From Clostridia bacterium (GTDB taxonomy: Bacteria > Bacillota > Clostridia > Oscillospirales > CAG-272), in NCBI GenBank assembly GCA_900754175.1, contig CAAEBS010000146.1, positions 1 through 56,728 on the forward strand: a stretch of DNA of 56,728 nt, written 5' to 3'. Positions 26,339 to 34,730 of the stretch are shown piece after piece. The number at the start of each line of letters is the position of its first letter. The first letter of the stretch is position 1. The position numbers were made by a program, and so were the translations under genes. A model generated the notes under the pieces. The model was given only the letters and a program-made list of their open reading frames with translations, had not been told where the DNA came from and did no database searches.

Positions 26339-27148
26339 ATGGCTTGTAGAAAAGCTTACAAAACCAAAATCATGAAAACGGAGGTCGCCGCAAGCGTGCA
26401 GACTTCCGCCACAGTGCCGGAGGTGGCAAAAAGCGTAGACCGCCTCCTCTTCGGAGCGGACTCCGAAATTCCGGCAAACGACCTGCTTCAGAACAACATC
26501 GAGGAATTCGAGTGGGTCGTCCGCAATAAGATCTACCCCAACTTCTACGGCAGATACCTGACGGGAGAAAACGGGCTTACCAAAAAGGAGATCCGTTTCC
26601 TGCACAACAAGGGCTGCAAGATCGCCGCTATCTATGTCGATGAGGGCGAAAAACAGACCAAAGAGGCGGGCACGGTCCTCGCCAAGAAAATGGATATCCG
26701 GGCGTTTGAGCTTGGTATCCCCGAGGGAACCGCCATCTTCCTGGAGATCGGCGACAACGAGCCGGTCAACCGTGACTTTATGAAAGGTTACGCAAACGCC
26801 CTCCTCGCCGCCGGTTATACCCCCGGCTTCAAGGTCAACACCGACGCAAAATACCCCTTTGACCGGGAATTCAGCCGTGGAATGCAGTCCGATAAGGACG
26901 TGTTCGCAAAATGCCTGATCTGGGCAGTGACGCCCACCGTCAAGGAGTATAACGGCATCACCACCACGCACCTCATTCACCCCGACAACTGGGCACCCTT
27001 CGCCCCCTCCGGTATCACCCGAAACGAAATTGCCATCTGGCAGTACGGCAGAGCCTGCCACCCCATTGAGGACGACACCGGCAAAATGGTTACCTTCAAC
27101 CTGGACCTTGTCCGGAATGAACAGGTAATTATTGACAAAATGTTCTGA
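26339..27148 (+). CDS. DUF1906 (GH25-like TIM barrel) glycoside-hydrolase-like protein
   Basis: This 269-residue protein is read from ATG 26339, with AAGGAG upstream; an in-frame TTG at 26279 is unlikely. After a short basic N-terminus, 'FYGRYLTGENGLTKKEIRFL' (69-88), 'IAAIYVD' (95-101), 'GTAIFLEIGD' (130-139) and 'NEIAIWQYGR' near 240 follow the strand order of the DUF1906/Rv2525c-like barrel, a relative of GH25 lysozymes. Glu136 in 'FLEIGD' is the likely catalytic-type acid. Cleavage or binding of peptidoglycan is possible. There is no Sec signal, so export would need another route. The gene is followed 28 bases later by the Big_2 gene and shares its promoter type with the holin operon. Confidence 0.75.
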   Translation: MACRKAYKTKIMKTEVAASVQTSATVPEVAKSVDRLLFGADSEIPANDLLQNNIEEFEWVVRNKIYPNFYGRYLTGENGLTKKEIRFLHNKGCKIAAIYVDEGEKQTKEAGTVLAKKMDIRAFELGIPEGTAIFLEIGDNEPVNRDFMKGYANALLAAGYTPGFKVNTDAKYPFDREFSRGMQSDKDVFAKCLIWAVTPTVKEYNGITTTHLIHPDNWAPFAPSGITRNEIAIWQYGRACHPIEDDTGKMVTFNLDLVRNEQVIIDKMF

Positions 27149-27176
27149 AACCGACAACACAAAGGAGGTAAAACAA

Positions 27177-29324
27177 ATGACATGTGTAAATTCAGTCCGT
27201 ATCTATCCTGAAACCATCACGCTGGAAACCGGTTGCTGGTACTACCAGGCGTACGCCGAGGTGTGCCCGGAAAACGCCGACTGCAAGGAGGTGACCTGGT
27301 ACAGCGACGATCCCGCCATTGCAAGCGTGAACTATTCCAGCGGCTACATTTATGCCCGTTCGGTCGGCGTTACCCGGATCCACGCCATGGCAACCGACGG
27401 CAGCGGGTGCTGTGATTATCTCACGGTAACCGTGAAAAAATCGGTGCCGGTGCGTTCGGTCACCCTGGACCATTCCTACCTTTCGCTGGAGAAAGGGACC
27501 GACGTCACACTTCACGCCACGGTCTGCCCGGAAAACGCCACCAACCGGCGCCTGAACTGGCACAGCAACAATCCGAACGTCGCCACGGTAAGCAACGGCG
27601 GCACGGTCACGGCGATCTCCAAAGGCAGTACCATTATCACCGCCACTGCCGCCGACGGCAGTCTGGCTTGCGACTGCTGTAACGTCATCGTCACGACCGA
27701 CATCCTGGTCTCCTCAGTGACCGTTGTACCGTCAAGTAAGGTAATGACTGTAGGAAATTCAGCATATCTTGATGCTAGTATTTGTCCCCCTGACGCTTCC
27801 AATAAATGCGTAATCTGGCACAGTGAAAACGAGGCAATCGCCACTGTAAGCTCCAACGGGCTTGTCATTGCGCATGCGGCAGGAACTACGGTCATTTATG
27901 CCACTTCGTGCGACGGAAGTGATATTACCGGCTGTTGCCGCCTTACAGTAAACGCCAAAATCCCTGTTTCCGGCATTACCGTAACTCCCGCAACAGCAGA
28001 TCTTAAAGTAGGGACACGCAAAAAGTTGACCGTAACAGTGTCCCCTGCCAATGCAACTGATAAAAGAGTGCGATGGTCTTGCGGGCAATCGGAGATCGTA
28101 TTACTTGACACCCTGACGGGCGAAATACAGGCTATTGCCGCAGGAAACGCAACCGTCACGGCAACTGCTGTTGATGGAAGCGGCGTGTCTGGCTCTTGCC
28201 AGCTTCTGGTCACTGAAATCCCCGTAACGGGAATATCTATAGACCCTACGTCTTATACGATGAATGCAAAGAGTTCCGCACGTTTTGGCGCAACCATCAG
28301 CCCCTCAAACGCAACGAACAAAAAAATCATCTGGTCAAGTAATAACAAAGCTGTTGCAACAGTAAACCAGAACGGTTGTGTAACCGCTGTATCACCTGGA
28401 AATGCTACCATTTGGGTCACTGCGCAAGGTAACAAAGCCAAAACTGCTTCCGCCGCTCTCACTGTTAATGCGGCTGATACAAGAGAAGAAGTTGTAATTC
28501 AAAAAAATAATGAAGGTGGATATAAATTCTTCAAAGCTACTTTTAAAAATGGTTTGATTTGGGAAAGTGTTGAAGCAGAAAGAACAGTTATTACCGATTT
28601 GGCTCATAAACCACATCTCAGAAGAGCCAATGCCAATGTTGGGAGAGAATACTCAGATCAGCAGCTTGCATTTTTGTATCGTCTCGACCCCTTAGGGGTG
28701 GAATATTACGTAAATACATATACTAGAAATAAAAATCTCAGCACTGCTCAAGTATTGTATTACAGAGATCGAATATACAAAGCAATATTCGGTGATTCTG
28801 AAGACCGTCAGGGTCGCTTTCGCTTCACATTGGATAACAATGGAAATGTTCTCTATGGCAACTACAGTGGAGATAGAACAAAGTATTATACAAATGCAGA
28901 AATACTATTCGGTTCTCATGTTAATATCGACTGGAGTCAGTTTTGGCATGATATTATTGTGATGGTATTCAACAAAATTCCCGGAGTTTCAGCATTACAG
29001 CTTGGAGTAGAGGTTTTCAGAGGTTTGTTCTTCTCTGGATCATTAGTGGGAACTGCAAATAGCGCTGCTTCCAATTTCCTTGAAAATTATTGTAATGACT
29101 ATATGGCAGCAACCTCAGAAGAGAGCTTGTGCTCCATGCTGTTGGGATGGCCAGGAAACTTATGTAGCACACTATTAAAGCTTGGAAACATATTTGTGGA
29201 TGCTATTACACCAAAGAACATAAATGATATTACGCTTTACAAAAAAATTGATGAGCAAAGCAACTATAGATTAGTGTTCAACGGTGTACCCATGGCAAAT
29301 ATTATTGCACGTTGTAATACTTAA
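27177..29324 (+). CDS. Big_2 Ig-repeat protein with unknown C-terminal domain and no signal peptide
   Basis: This 715-residue protein is read from ATG 27177, with AAAGGAGG 8 bases upstream. Five bacterial Ig-like (Big_2) repeats of about 85 residues fill about 1-445; each has a 'V.SVTL....L..G' start and an 'ATVSPANATDKRVRWS'-type middle. The remaining 270 residues match nothing I recognise and include hydrophobic stretches such as 'WHDIIVMVFNKIPGVSALQL'. No signal peptide precedes the Ig repeats, although these are normally extracellular. Base use shifts from GC-rich to AT-rich near 27720, inside the third repeat, and drops further after 28480. This suggests that the C-terminal half was acquired by recombination in the repeats. 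An exported effector or adhesin is plausible. Confidence 0.8.
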   Translation: MTCVNSVRIYPETITLETGCWYYQAYAEVCPENADCKEVTWYSDDPAIASVNYSSGYIYARSVGVTRIHAMATDGSGCCDYLTVTVKKSVPVRSVTLDHSYLSLEKGTDVTLHATVCPENATNRRLNWHSNNPNVATVSNGGTVTAISKGSTIITATAADGSLACDCCNVIVTTDILVSSVTVVPSSKVMTVGNSAYLDASICPPDASNKCVIWHSENEAIATVSSNGLVIAHAAGTTVIYATSCDGSDITGCCRLTVNAKIPVSGITVTPATADLKVGTRKKLTVTVSPANATDKRVRWSCGQSEIVLLDTLTGEIQAIAAGNATVTATAVDGSGVSGSCQLLVTEIPVTGISIDPTSYTMNAKSSARFGATISPSNATNKKIIWSSNNKAVATVNQNGCVTAVSPGNATIWVTAQGNKAKTASAALTVNAADTREEVVIQKNNEGGYKFFKATFKNGLIWESVEAERTVITDLAHKPHLRRANANVGREYSDQQLAFLYRLDPLGVEYYVNTYTRNKNLSTAQVLYYRDRIYKAIFGDSEDRQGRFRFTLDNNGNVLYGNYSGDRTKYYTNAEILFGSHVNIDWSQFWHDIIVMVFNKIPGVSALQLGVEVFRGLFFSGSLVGTANSAASNFLENYCNDYMAATSEESLCSMLLGWPGNLCSTLLKLGNIFVDAITPKNINDITLYKKIDEQSNYRLVFNGVPMANIIARCNT

Positions 29325-29337
29325 ACAACATAAGCAA

Positions 29338-29368
29338 AACGCCCCCGTATTTCAATACGGGGAGCGTT
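29338..29368 (-). terminator. Intrinsic terminator of the LRR lipoprotein gene
   Basis: AACGCTCCCCGTAT pairs with ATACGGGGGCGTT (one bulge) and is followed on the minus strand by TTTTGC. It lies between the convergent Big_2 and LRR genes. Confidence 0.75.
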
Positions 29369-29371
29369 ACA

Positions 29372-31048
29372 TCACCATTTTTCCGCTTTATAGCCATTCC
29401 ACTCCGGCGAGGTAAAGCCCTCTGCGCCCTCGTGGTAGTACACGATATACTGACCGTAAACCATATCGTCGCTTCGGTAATCGCTTGGAGCATTGCCCTC
29501 AAATTTCACTTTTTCCAGCCCCCTGCAACCGAGAAACGCCGTATCTTTCAGCCGGACGACCGTTTTCGGAATCACGATCTCCACAAGCCCATCCACACAG
29601 CTGAATGCACATTCGCCGATCGAAGTGATTCCCTCTTCCAGCGTAATGGCGGTCAGTCCCGAATAGGAAAAGCTGTATTTTCCCCACTGCGATACGCTTT
29701 TGGGAATCCGGACGCTCTTCAGCTCCTTACAATAATAAAACGCATAGGAGCCGATAGCACTCAGCTCATCGGGCAGACTGATCTGCGAAAGCTTCCGGCA
29801 ACTATAAAACGCATTATCTCCTAACGTTTTCAGTGCGGCAGGCAGATCCACTCTCTCAAGACGGCTGCAACCGGCAAATGCTCTCGCCTCTATGGTCACG
29901 ACCGTATCGGGAAGCGTTACGCTCACCACTTTGTCGTTGTCCTTGAACGCTGACATGGCAATTGCGGTAACCTTCTTTCCGTTGATCTTTTCCGGCACTC
30001 TGACCGTTTCGGCACTGCCACGGTAAGCAAGGATCTTTACGCTGTCCTGACCCTCCTCATATACAAAGTCGTCGAAAACGACATCGTCCTCCGACGAGCC
30101 AAGGAGCTTGGTCAGATAACCGTTCCACTGCGGCAAAGTGAAGCCCTTGGCTCCGGCTTTGAAAAAGATCGTATATCCGGGGCGGTTGAACGGAGGAGTA
30201 TCCTCCAGATATTCCTCCGGGGCGTCTCCCTCAAAAACCACCTTTTCTACCACACTCATGGAAAAGGTACCCTCCGTCACCTTCTTCACCGAAGCCGGTA
30301 TCACGATTTCCTTGATGGCGGTATCGGCAAACGCCTCATATCCGATCGTCTCCAGTCCCTCGTTCAGCGTAACGGTTTTCAATTCCGTGCATCCGCCGAA
30401 TACTCTTCCGGAAATCTCACGCAGGCTGTCCGGCAGGTCAATGCCTGTCAGCCGGGTATCGGAAAAAATGCCATACGGAAGAATTTCAATTCCTTCTGCC
30501 AGTTCAACCGTTTCCAGTCCTGACCCGGCAAATGCATTGCCGCTGGCCTCACTCAGGCACCCTGACGGAATGGAAATGTGCTTCAGTGACGTACAACCGA
30601 AAAACGTCTCAGAGCCAAGCAATTGCAGCGAAGCGGGAAGCGCTATATCCGCAAGCGCCACACATTCCCGAAAAGCCCCTGCCTCTATCTTTGTCAATGT
30701 CTGGGGCAAAACCACTGCAACAAGAGAAGAACAACTCAAAAAAGCGCCCACCCCTATGGTCGTTACCGGTTTTCCGTCGATCTCGGCGGGAATGACGACT
30801 CTTTCCACCGTTCCGATATATTCCCGGATTGTAATTCCGCCTTCCCCGTTTTCCTCATATTGAAAATCCTTCACGGGGTTCGCTGATTCTTCCGGTTCGC
30901 CGGTGGTCTGCGGTGTGTTTTCTGCGGTAGTTTCCTTTCCTCCCGCACTCACACCGGAGTTATCCTCACCGGAATTCCTGTTTTTGCACCCGGCAAATAC
31001 CGATGCCAGAAGCAATAACGACACCAAAGCACAAACAATTTTTCTCAT
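29372..31048 (-). CDS. BspA-type leucine-rich-repeat lipoprotein
   Basis: This 558-residue lipoprotein is read from ATG 31048, with GGAGG 5 bases upstream. The signal peptide ends in lipobox 'FAGC' (about 17-20) and is followed by a Ser/Thr/Glu-rich linker. Two blocks of LRR_5/BspA repeats follow, with units like 'LPDSLREISGRVFGGCTELKTV' shortened here to about 23 residues each. They are split by a repeated 'FEGDAPEEYLEDTPPFNRPG...GFTLPQWNGYL' module that also closes the protein ('GFTSPEWNGYKAEKW'). It is expected to be anchored on the cell surface for binding host or substrate molecules. It has its own promoter (31083-31111) and terminator. Confidence 0.9.
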   Translation of the reverse strand: MRKIVCALVSLLLLASVFAGCKNRNSGEDNSGVSAGGKETTAENTPQTTGEPEESANPVKDFQYEENGEGGITIREYIGTVERVVIPAEIDGKPVTTIGVGAFLSCSSLVAVVLPQTLTKIEAGAFRECVALADIALPASLQLLGSETFFGCTSLKHISIPSGCLSEASGNAFAGSGLETVELAEGIEILPYGIFSDTRLTGIDLPDSLREISGRVFGGCTELKTVTLNEGLETIGYEAFADTAIKEIVIPASVKKVTEGTFSMSVVEKVVFEGDAPEEYLEDTPPFNRPGYTIFFKAGAKGFTLPQWNGYLTKLLGSSEDDVVFDDFVYEEGQDSVKILAYRGSAETVRVPEKINGKKVTAIAMSAFKDNDKVVSVTLPDTVVTIEARAFAGCSRLERVDLPAALKTLGDNAFYSCRKLSQISLPDELSAIGSYAFYYCKELKSVRIPKSVSQWGKYSFSYSGLTAITLEEGITSIGECAFSCVDGLVEIVIPKTVVRLKDTAFLGCRGLEKVKFEGNAPSDYRSDDMVYGQYIVYYHEGAEGFTSPEWNGYKAEKW

Positions 31049-31082
31049 AAGCACCTCCATACGGCAAACTTAAATCACCTAC

Positions 31083-31111
31083 ATTATACCATATTATAGC
31101 AATTTTGTAAA
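31083..31111 (-). promoter_or_regulatory. Promoter of the LRR lipoprotein gene
   Basis: TTTACA (31106-31111), a 17-base spacer and TATAAT (31083-31088) with extended TGG. It is nearly identical to the promoter at 32926-32954. Confidence 0.85.
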
Positions 31112-31350
31112 TAGCGAATCTGACGGTTTCGGAACAAAATTCCAAAAATTTACAAAACATGTCAGATATGATAAAACAACTGGCAAAGCGATTGGGCAGG
31201 AGCAGGCAGAAAATTCGATATGTGGCAGTATACAGAGACAAAACATATTCCGCCGATTTCCGGAAATGTGGACTGCGATGTTGCGTACAAAAATTATCCG
31301 CTGATCATCAAATCATTGCATCTGAATAACTTTAAATAATTTTCAAGCAT
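31112..31350. other. Non-coding gap without recognised features
   Basis: The stretch lies upstream of the LRR gene promoter and downstream of the second LRR gene's terminator. I see no reading frame with a ribosome site, no hairpin and no known RNA motif in it. Confidence 0.5.
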
Positions 31351-31388
31351 AAAAAAGCCCATAGGTTTTGATTTTCAAAGCCTATGGG
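31351..31388 (-). terminator. Terminator after the second LRR lipoprotein gene
   Basis: CCCATAGGCTTTG pairs with CAAAACCTATGGG (one mismatch) around a short AT-rich loop and is followed on the minus strand by CTTTTTT. Confidence 0.85.
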
Positions 31389-31396
31389 TGATTTTG

Positions 31397-32335
31397 TTAT
31401 GGTTTTCCTATTTCAAACTTTGTATATGGTCCGAAAACTTTTGAATATATTTCTAAGCTTTCAGCGTCGGGGACATAGATAGTACGTCCCGAATCGTAAC
31501 CGAATACGGTTTCGGTGTCAAAATTTACAATTTTTTTGTCTTCTGAAGCAGAAGAGGTAATATACACTTGTTTCAGATTAGGACAATTGATAAAAGCAGA
31601 ATATTCAAGTTCTGTAATAGATTTCGGTAGTATGATCGTTTCGAGAGCTTGGCAATTGGCAAAAGCTGCCTCACCAATAATTTTCACACTTCCGTCATCT
31701 GGTATGACACTGTTGTTGCAACCTAAAATAATTTTTTTTGAACTTCTTTCAATCAGACAATTTCCATCAACATAATAATACAGGTTCCCTTCCGCCACAA
31801 CAATTTTTTCGATGACATTCGATTTTATAAAACCGTGTCCTCCCATCGTTGGACGAGAATTGAACATACTTTCTCTAATACGAACAACGCTGGCGGGTAT
31901 ATAAATGTTTTTTATATCGAAGCAACGGTAAAATGAGCCTTTGATTTCTTTTATACCCTCAGATATAATAATTGTTTCAATGCTGATTTCAAATATCTTA
32001 TAAACATGAACTTCAGTAACCGGCAAACCCTTATACTCTGCTGGAAACACAAGTTCTTTTACTACATCAGGTAACCCTTCTGGGCAAACTGAATATGACT
32101 TTCCATCGTCATTGAGAATGTATCTCATGTTTGTGGCAGGGTCATACTCTCCTCCAAGAGTTTCAGCGTCTACTTCGCTCTCCGTTATTTTTTCATCAGT
32201 TCCTTCAAATTTTGCCCCAGTGGTGCCGACATTTTCAAACGGCTCCTTGGTCTCACTCTGGGAATCGGAATTACACGAACTTATATTCACTACCAGCAAC
32301 GCCAACAACAAAATGGCTAACATCCTTTTCTTCAT
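31397..32335 (-). CDS. Second leucine-rich-repeat lipoprotein
   Basis: This 312-residue lipoprotein has signal peptide 'MKKRMLAILLLALLVVNISSC' (shortened by processing at Cys21), followed by an acidic linker and a few BspA-like repeats ('IKEIKGSFYRCFDIKNIYIP', 'VKIIGEAAFANCQALETIIL'). Repeats are fewer and more diverged than in the 29372 gene, and codons are clearly more AT-rich than in most of the window, hinting at later arrival. AAAGGAG lies 8 bases before ATG. It is co-transcribed behind the small lipoprotein gene at 32391. Confidence 0.85.
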   Translation of the reverse strand: MKKRMLAILLLALLVVNISSCNSDSQSETKEPFENVGTTGAKFEGTDEKITESEVDAETLGGEYDPATNMRYILNDDGKSYSVCPEGLPDVVKELVFPAEYKGLPVTEVHVYKIFEISIETIIISEGIKEIKGSFYRCFDIKNIYIPASVVRIRESMFNSRPTMGGHGFIKSNVIEKIVVAEGNLYYYVDGNCLIERSSKKIILGCNNSVIPDDGSVKIIGEAAFANCQALETIILPKSITELEYSAFINCPNLKQVYITSSASEDKKIVNFDTETVFGYDSGRTIYVPDAESLEIYSKVFGPYTKFEIGKP

Positions 32336-32390
32336 TTTGAAAACTCCTTTGATTTGTTTTTATCTTTTGGGGATCCCTTTATTTACCGCC

Positions 32391-32894
32391 TTAATCTGCC
32401 CTATATGTAAACAAATAGCTCATTCCACTCTGTATAGATGAGAAATATGAACGATCAAAGATGACTAATATACTGTCCGATTTGAATACAATTCTTCCGA
32501 AAAGCAGATCATCGTCATCATAAAAAGTAACTTTTCCGTTCTCAATTGCAGCCGTCAGATCAAAATCTGCCACTTTATATATACTCAACTGACATTTAAA
32601 TGTATTATTCTCAACCGAGAAGATCCTCAAAGAATCTGGTCTGCGTGTGCTGTTATGCCACATTCCCACATAATACGCCAGATCTTTTGCTTCAAACACT
32701 TTTTCTGTAGTCTCGCCCGAAAACGTTGTATCTTCAGTGGGTTCGTTTGTCGTGGTAGCATCACCGCTTATATTTCCAACAGTACCCGAACTGTTACGCT
32801 TTACGGTTTCCTGCTCAGGTGTGCTATGCTTGCAACCGCTGAACAGTGTCACCACTAATGCAAGCAATAAAAGTGCCGCAAATACTCTCTTCAT
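32391..32894 (-). CDS. Small lipoprotein of unknown function
   Basis: This 167-residue protein has a clear lipoprotein signal ('LFSGC' lipobox, Cys21), a Thr/Glu/Ser-rich linker to about residue 68, and a compact C-terminal domain of about 95 residues ('YYVGMWHN', 'FDLTAAIENGKVTFYDDDD'). The pattern resembles a small lipocalin/beta-sandwich ligand-binding lipoprotein, but no family is recognised. It is first gene of a two-gene minus-strand unit with the LRR lipoprotein at 31397. Confidence 0.8.
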   Translation of the reverse strand: MKRVFAALLLLALVVTLFSGCKHSTPEQETVKRNSSGTVGNISGDATTTNEPTEDTTFSGETTEKVFEAKDLAYYVGMWHNSTRRPDSLRIFSVENNTFKCQLSIYKVADFDLTAAIENGKVTFYDDDDLLFGRIVFKSDSILVIFDRSYFSSIQSGMSYLFTYRAD

Positions 32895-32925
32895 AAAAAC
32901 CTCCTATCGTAAGTTGGCTACTTAC

Positions 32926-32954
32926 ATTATACCATATCATGAAAATTTTGTAAA
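32926..32954 (-). promoter_or_regulatory. Promoter of the small lipoprotein / LRR unit
   Basis: TTTACA (32949-32954), a 17-base spacer and TATAAT (32926-32931) with extended TGG. It lies back to back with shared element B. Confidence 0.85.
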
Positions 32955-32957
32955 GGA

Positions 32958-33007
32958 AAAATATTTTTCCAATGGCGACAGCAGTTGTCCTCTTTTCCCT
33001 TTATAAT
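32958..33007 (+). promoter_or_regulatory. Shared regulatory promoter element, copy B
   Basis: An AAATATTTTT tract, 8 bases, GACAGCAGTTGTCC (32977-32990; GACA/TGTC form an inverted repeat), then TATAAT at +25 (33002-33007). It drives the XhlA/holin operon. It is close to copy A, sharing the CTTTATAATA block and CCAA after the tract. Confidence 0.75.
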
Positions 33008-33051
33008 ACAGGTACAGTCAAGCCAAATCTGATCAGAAAGGAGGAAATCTC

Positions 33052-33342
33052 ATGGAAGAAACACAGATCATTCTGGAACGGCACGAGCAACAGCTACGGG
33101 CACTGGAGCGGGATATTTCGGACCTGAAAGCGGTCCAGAGCGAAATCCGCACCATGAACGAAACGCTTGTCACTCTTGCCACCGAGCTGAAACACACCAA
33201 CGAACATCTGGCACGTCATGAAGAAAAAATCGGCGCCATGGAGGATCGTCCCCGGATGCGTCTGCAACAGATTGTGACCGCCATTATCGCCGCCCTTGCG
33301 GGCGGGCTGGTATCGGCTGTGATCGGAATGCTTCTTGCCTGA
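33052..33342 (+). CDS. XhlA-like phage/holin-associated protein
   Basis: This 96-residue protein has a long N-terminal coiled coil (about 5-65, 'ILERHEQQLRALERDISDLK', Glu/Leu rich) followed by one membrane helix (about 73-95, 'IVTAIIAALAGGLVSAVIGM'). That is the layout of XhlA/haemolysin-type proteins of PBSX-like prophages, which work with holins to open the membrane. GGAGG lies 8 bases before ATG. No other phage genes surround it, so the cassette appears domesticated. It is the first gene of the holin operon under shared element B. Confidence 0.8.
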   Translation: MEETQIILERHEQQLRALERDISDLKAVQSEIRTMNETLVTLATELKHTNEHLARHEEKIGAMEDRPRMRLQQIVTAIIAALAGGLVSAVIGMLLA

Positions 33343-33353
33343 GGAAAGACGAT

Positions 33354-33641
33354 ATGGACTTTTACGAATTCATCAAGCCCGAGCTTCTCATCCTCATCCC
33401 GGTCCTGTATTTTGTCGGGATCGGACTGAAGAAAAGCAAGCTCCCCGACTACCGTATTCCCCTGTTGCTGGGAGCGTTCTCCGTCCTGCTGTGCGCCGCA
33501 TGGGTGATCGCCACAAGCGACATTTCAGGCGCCCGTGACGTTGCCTGTGCGCTGTTCATCGCCGTTACGCAGGGGATCCTTACGGCAGGCGCCAGCGTTT
33601 ATATTCATCAGCTCTCCGTTCAATTCAAAAAGAAAAATTAA
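33354..33641 (+). CDS. Holin (Phage_holin_5-like)
   Basis: This 95-residue protein starts 'MDFYEFIKPELLILIPVLYF' and has three hydrophobic segments (about 9-23, 36-52 and 65-88), then 'GASVYIHQLSVQFKKKN', a short basic tail. This closely follows the pattern of the holin family commonly annotated in Clostridia (EFIKPELL... IPLLLG... QGILTAGASVY). Holins form membrane lesions that release endolysins or large toxins such as those exported through TcdE. It lies 11 bases after the XhlA-like gene. It may export the signal-less DUF1906 and Big_2 proteins; that is inference from shared promoters. Confidence 0.85.
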   Translation: MDFYEFIKPELLILIPVLYFVGIGLKKSKLPDYRIPLLLGAFSVLLCAAWVIATSDISGARDVACALFIAVTQGILTAGASVYIHQLSVQFKKKN

Positions 33642-33659
33642 GAAAGAAGGAATTTTATC

Positions 33660-34730
33660 ATGCCAAATCCGATTCTCATTTTGACCGCACTCCTGAGCAA
33701 CATCATCTGCGTCTGGTCGGTCCTGCTGATGCGCCGTGAGGAACACGGCACGTCCCGCAAATATTACTTTCTGCTTCTGTCGGGGATCCCGGCAGGCGCT
33801 GTTTTCGCTCTCCTGTTCCACCCTCTCACCCTGCCGGACATTCTTCTGTCCGCCCTGACGGGCGGTGCGATCGGAGAGCTGCTGACCGTATTTTTTCTCA
33901 CCGTCCGACAGACCTGCCCCAGGGAAGCCCCCCTCAGCTGTTACGACGACGGCTCCCCGGGAAGATTTTTCATCACGGGGGACAAGCACCGGCGGTTTGA
34001 CCGGGTAAAGGAATTCTGCCGTGAGGTGAACACCCGCCCGAAAGACGTTCTCATCATCCTCGGCGACACCGGTTTCAATTACTACGACGACAAGCGGGAC
34101 GACGAGCTGAAAAAAGAGATCTCCCAGCTTCCCGTCACGCTTTTCTGCCTGCACGGCAACAAGGAAAACCGCCCGCAGAACGTGGGAACCTACGGAATCC
34201 GGGACTTTTGCGGCGGAAAGGTTTATTACGAGCCGAAATACCCGAATCTTCTCTTTGCAATCGACGGTTGTATCTACACCTTTGAGGGCAGGAAATACAT
34301 GGTGGTCGGCGGGGCACACAGCGTGGACAAACTGCGCTGTCTGGAAGAGGGGACCCCGTTCTGGCAGGATGAAATGCCCGACGACGCCACCAAGGAAAAG
34401 GTGGAAGAGGGGCTGAAAAAGGAGGGCAACAAAATTTACGGGATGCTGACGCACACCTGCCCGATCGACTATCTCCCCACCGAAACCTTTCTCTCCACCC
34501 GGCAAAACGCAACCATCCGGCGAAAGCCGAGGAAAGCAAAGTCGAAAAAGCTTTTCCGACCCGATATCGACCGTTCCACCGAAATATGGCTTGGCGAGGT
34601 GGAAAAGAAGCTGGATTATGAGATCTGGTTCTGCGGTCACTATCACGTCGATAAGCCGATCGACAAAATCTGCATGATGCACCGGAAAATCCGTCCTCTG
34701 CACCTGCCCCCGTCCGGTGAAGCGTCATGA
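33660..34730 (+). CDS. Membrane-anchored calcineurin-like metallophosphoesterase
   Basis: This 356-residue protein has about two to three N-terminal membrane helices (about 5-25, 37-58, 62-82) and a cytoplasmic phosphoesterase domain. The metal-site motifs are present in order: 'ITGDKHRRF' (DxH), 'ILGDTGFNYYDD' (GD), 'LHGNKEN' where the usual GNH(D/E) has Lys for His, 'LTHTCP', and 'FCGHYHVDK' (GHxH). Loss of the GNH His could lower or alter activity. Substrate unknown. It is in the holin operon, and its stop overlaps the next start by 4 bases. Confidence 0.8.
   Translation: MPNPILILTALLSNIICVWSVLLMRREEHGTSRKYYFLLLSGIPAGAVFALLFHPLTLPDILLSALTGGAIGELLTVFFLTVRQTCPREAPLSCYDDGSPGRFFITGDKHRRFDRVKEFCREVNTRPKDVLIILGDTGFNYYDDKRDDELKKEISQLPVTLFCLHGNKENRPQNVGTYGIRDFCGGKVYYEPKYPNLLFAIDGCIYTFEGRKYMVVGGAHSVDKLRCLEEGTPFWQDEMPDDATKEKVEEGLKKEGNKIYGMLTHTCPIDYLPTETFLSTRQNATIRRKPRKAKSKKLFRPDIDRSTEIWLGEVEKKLDYEIWFCGHYHVDKPIDKICMMHRKIRPLHLPPSGEAS

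Noticed and set aside
33052..33641. Remnant of a prophage lysis module
   Set aside because: No capsid, tail, integrase or phage regulator genes are nearby, and the pair has its own regulated promoter, so a domesticated cassette is more likely. Not excluded outright.
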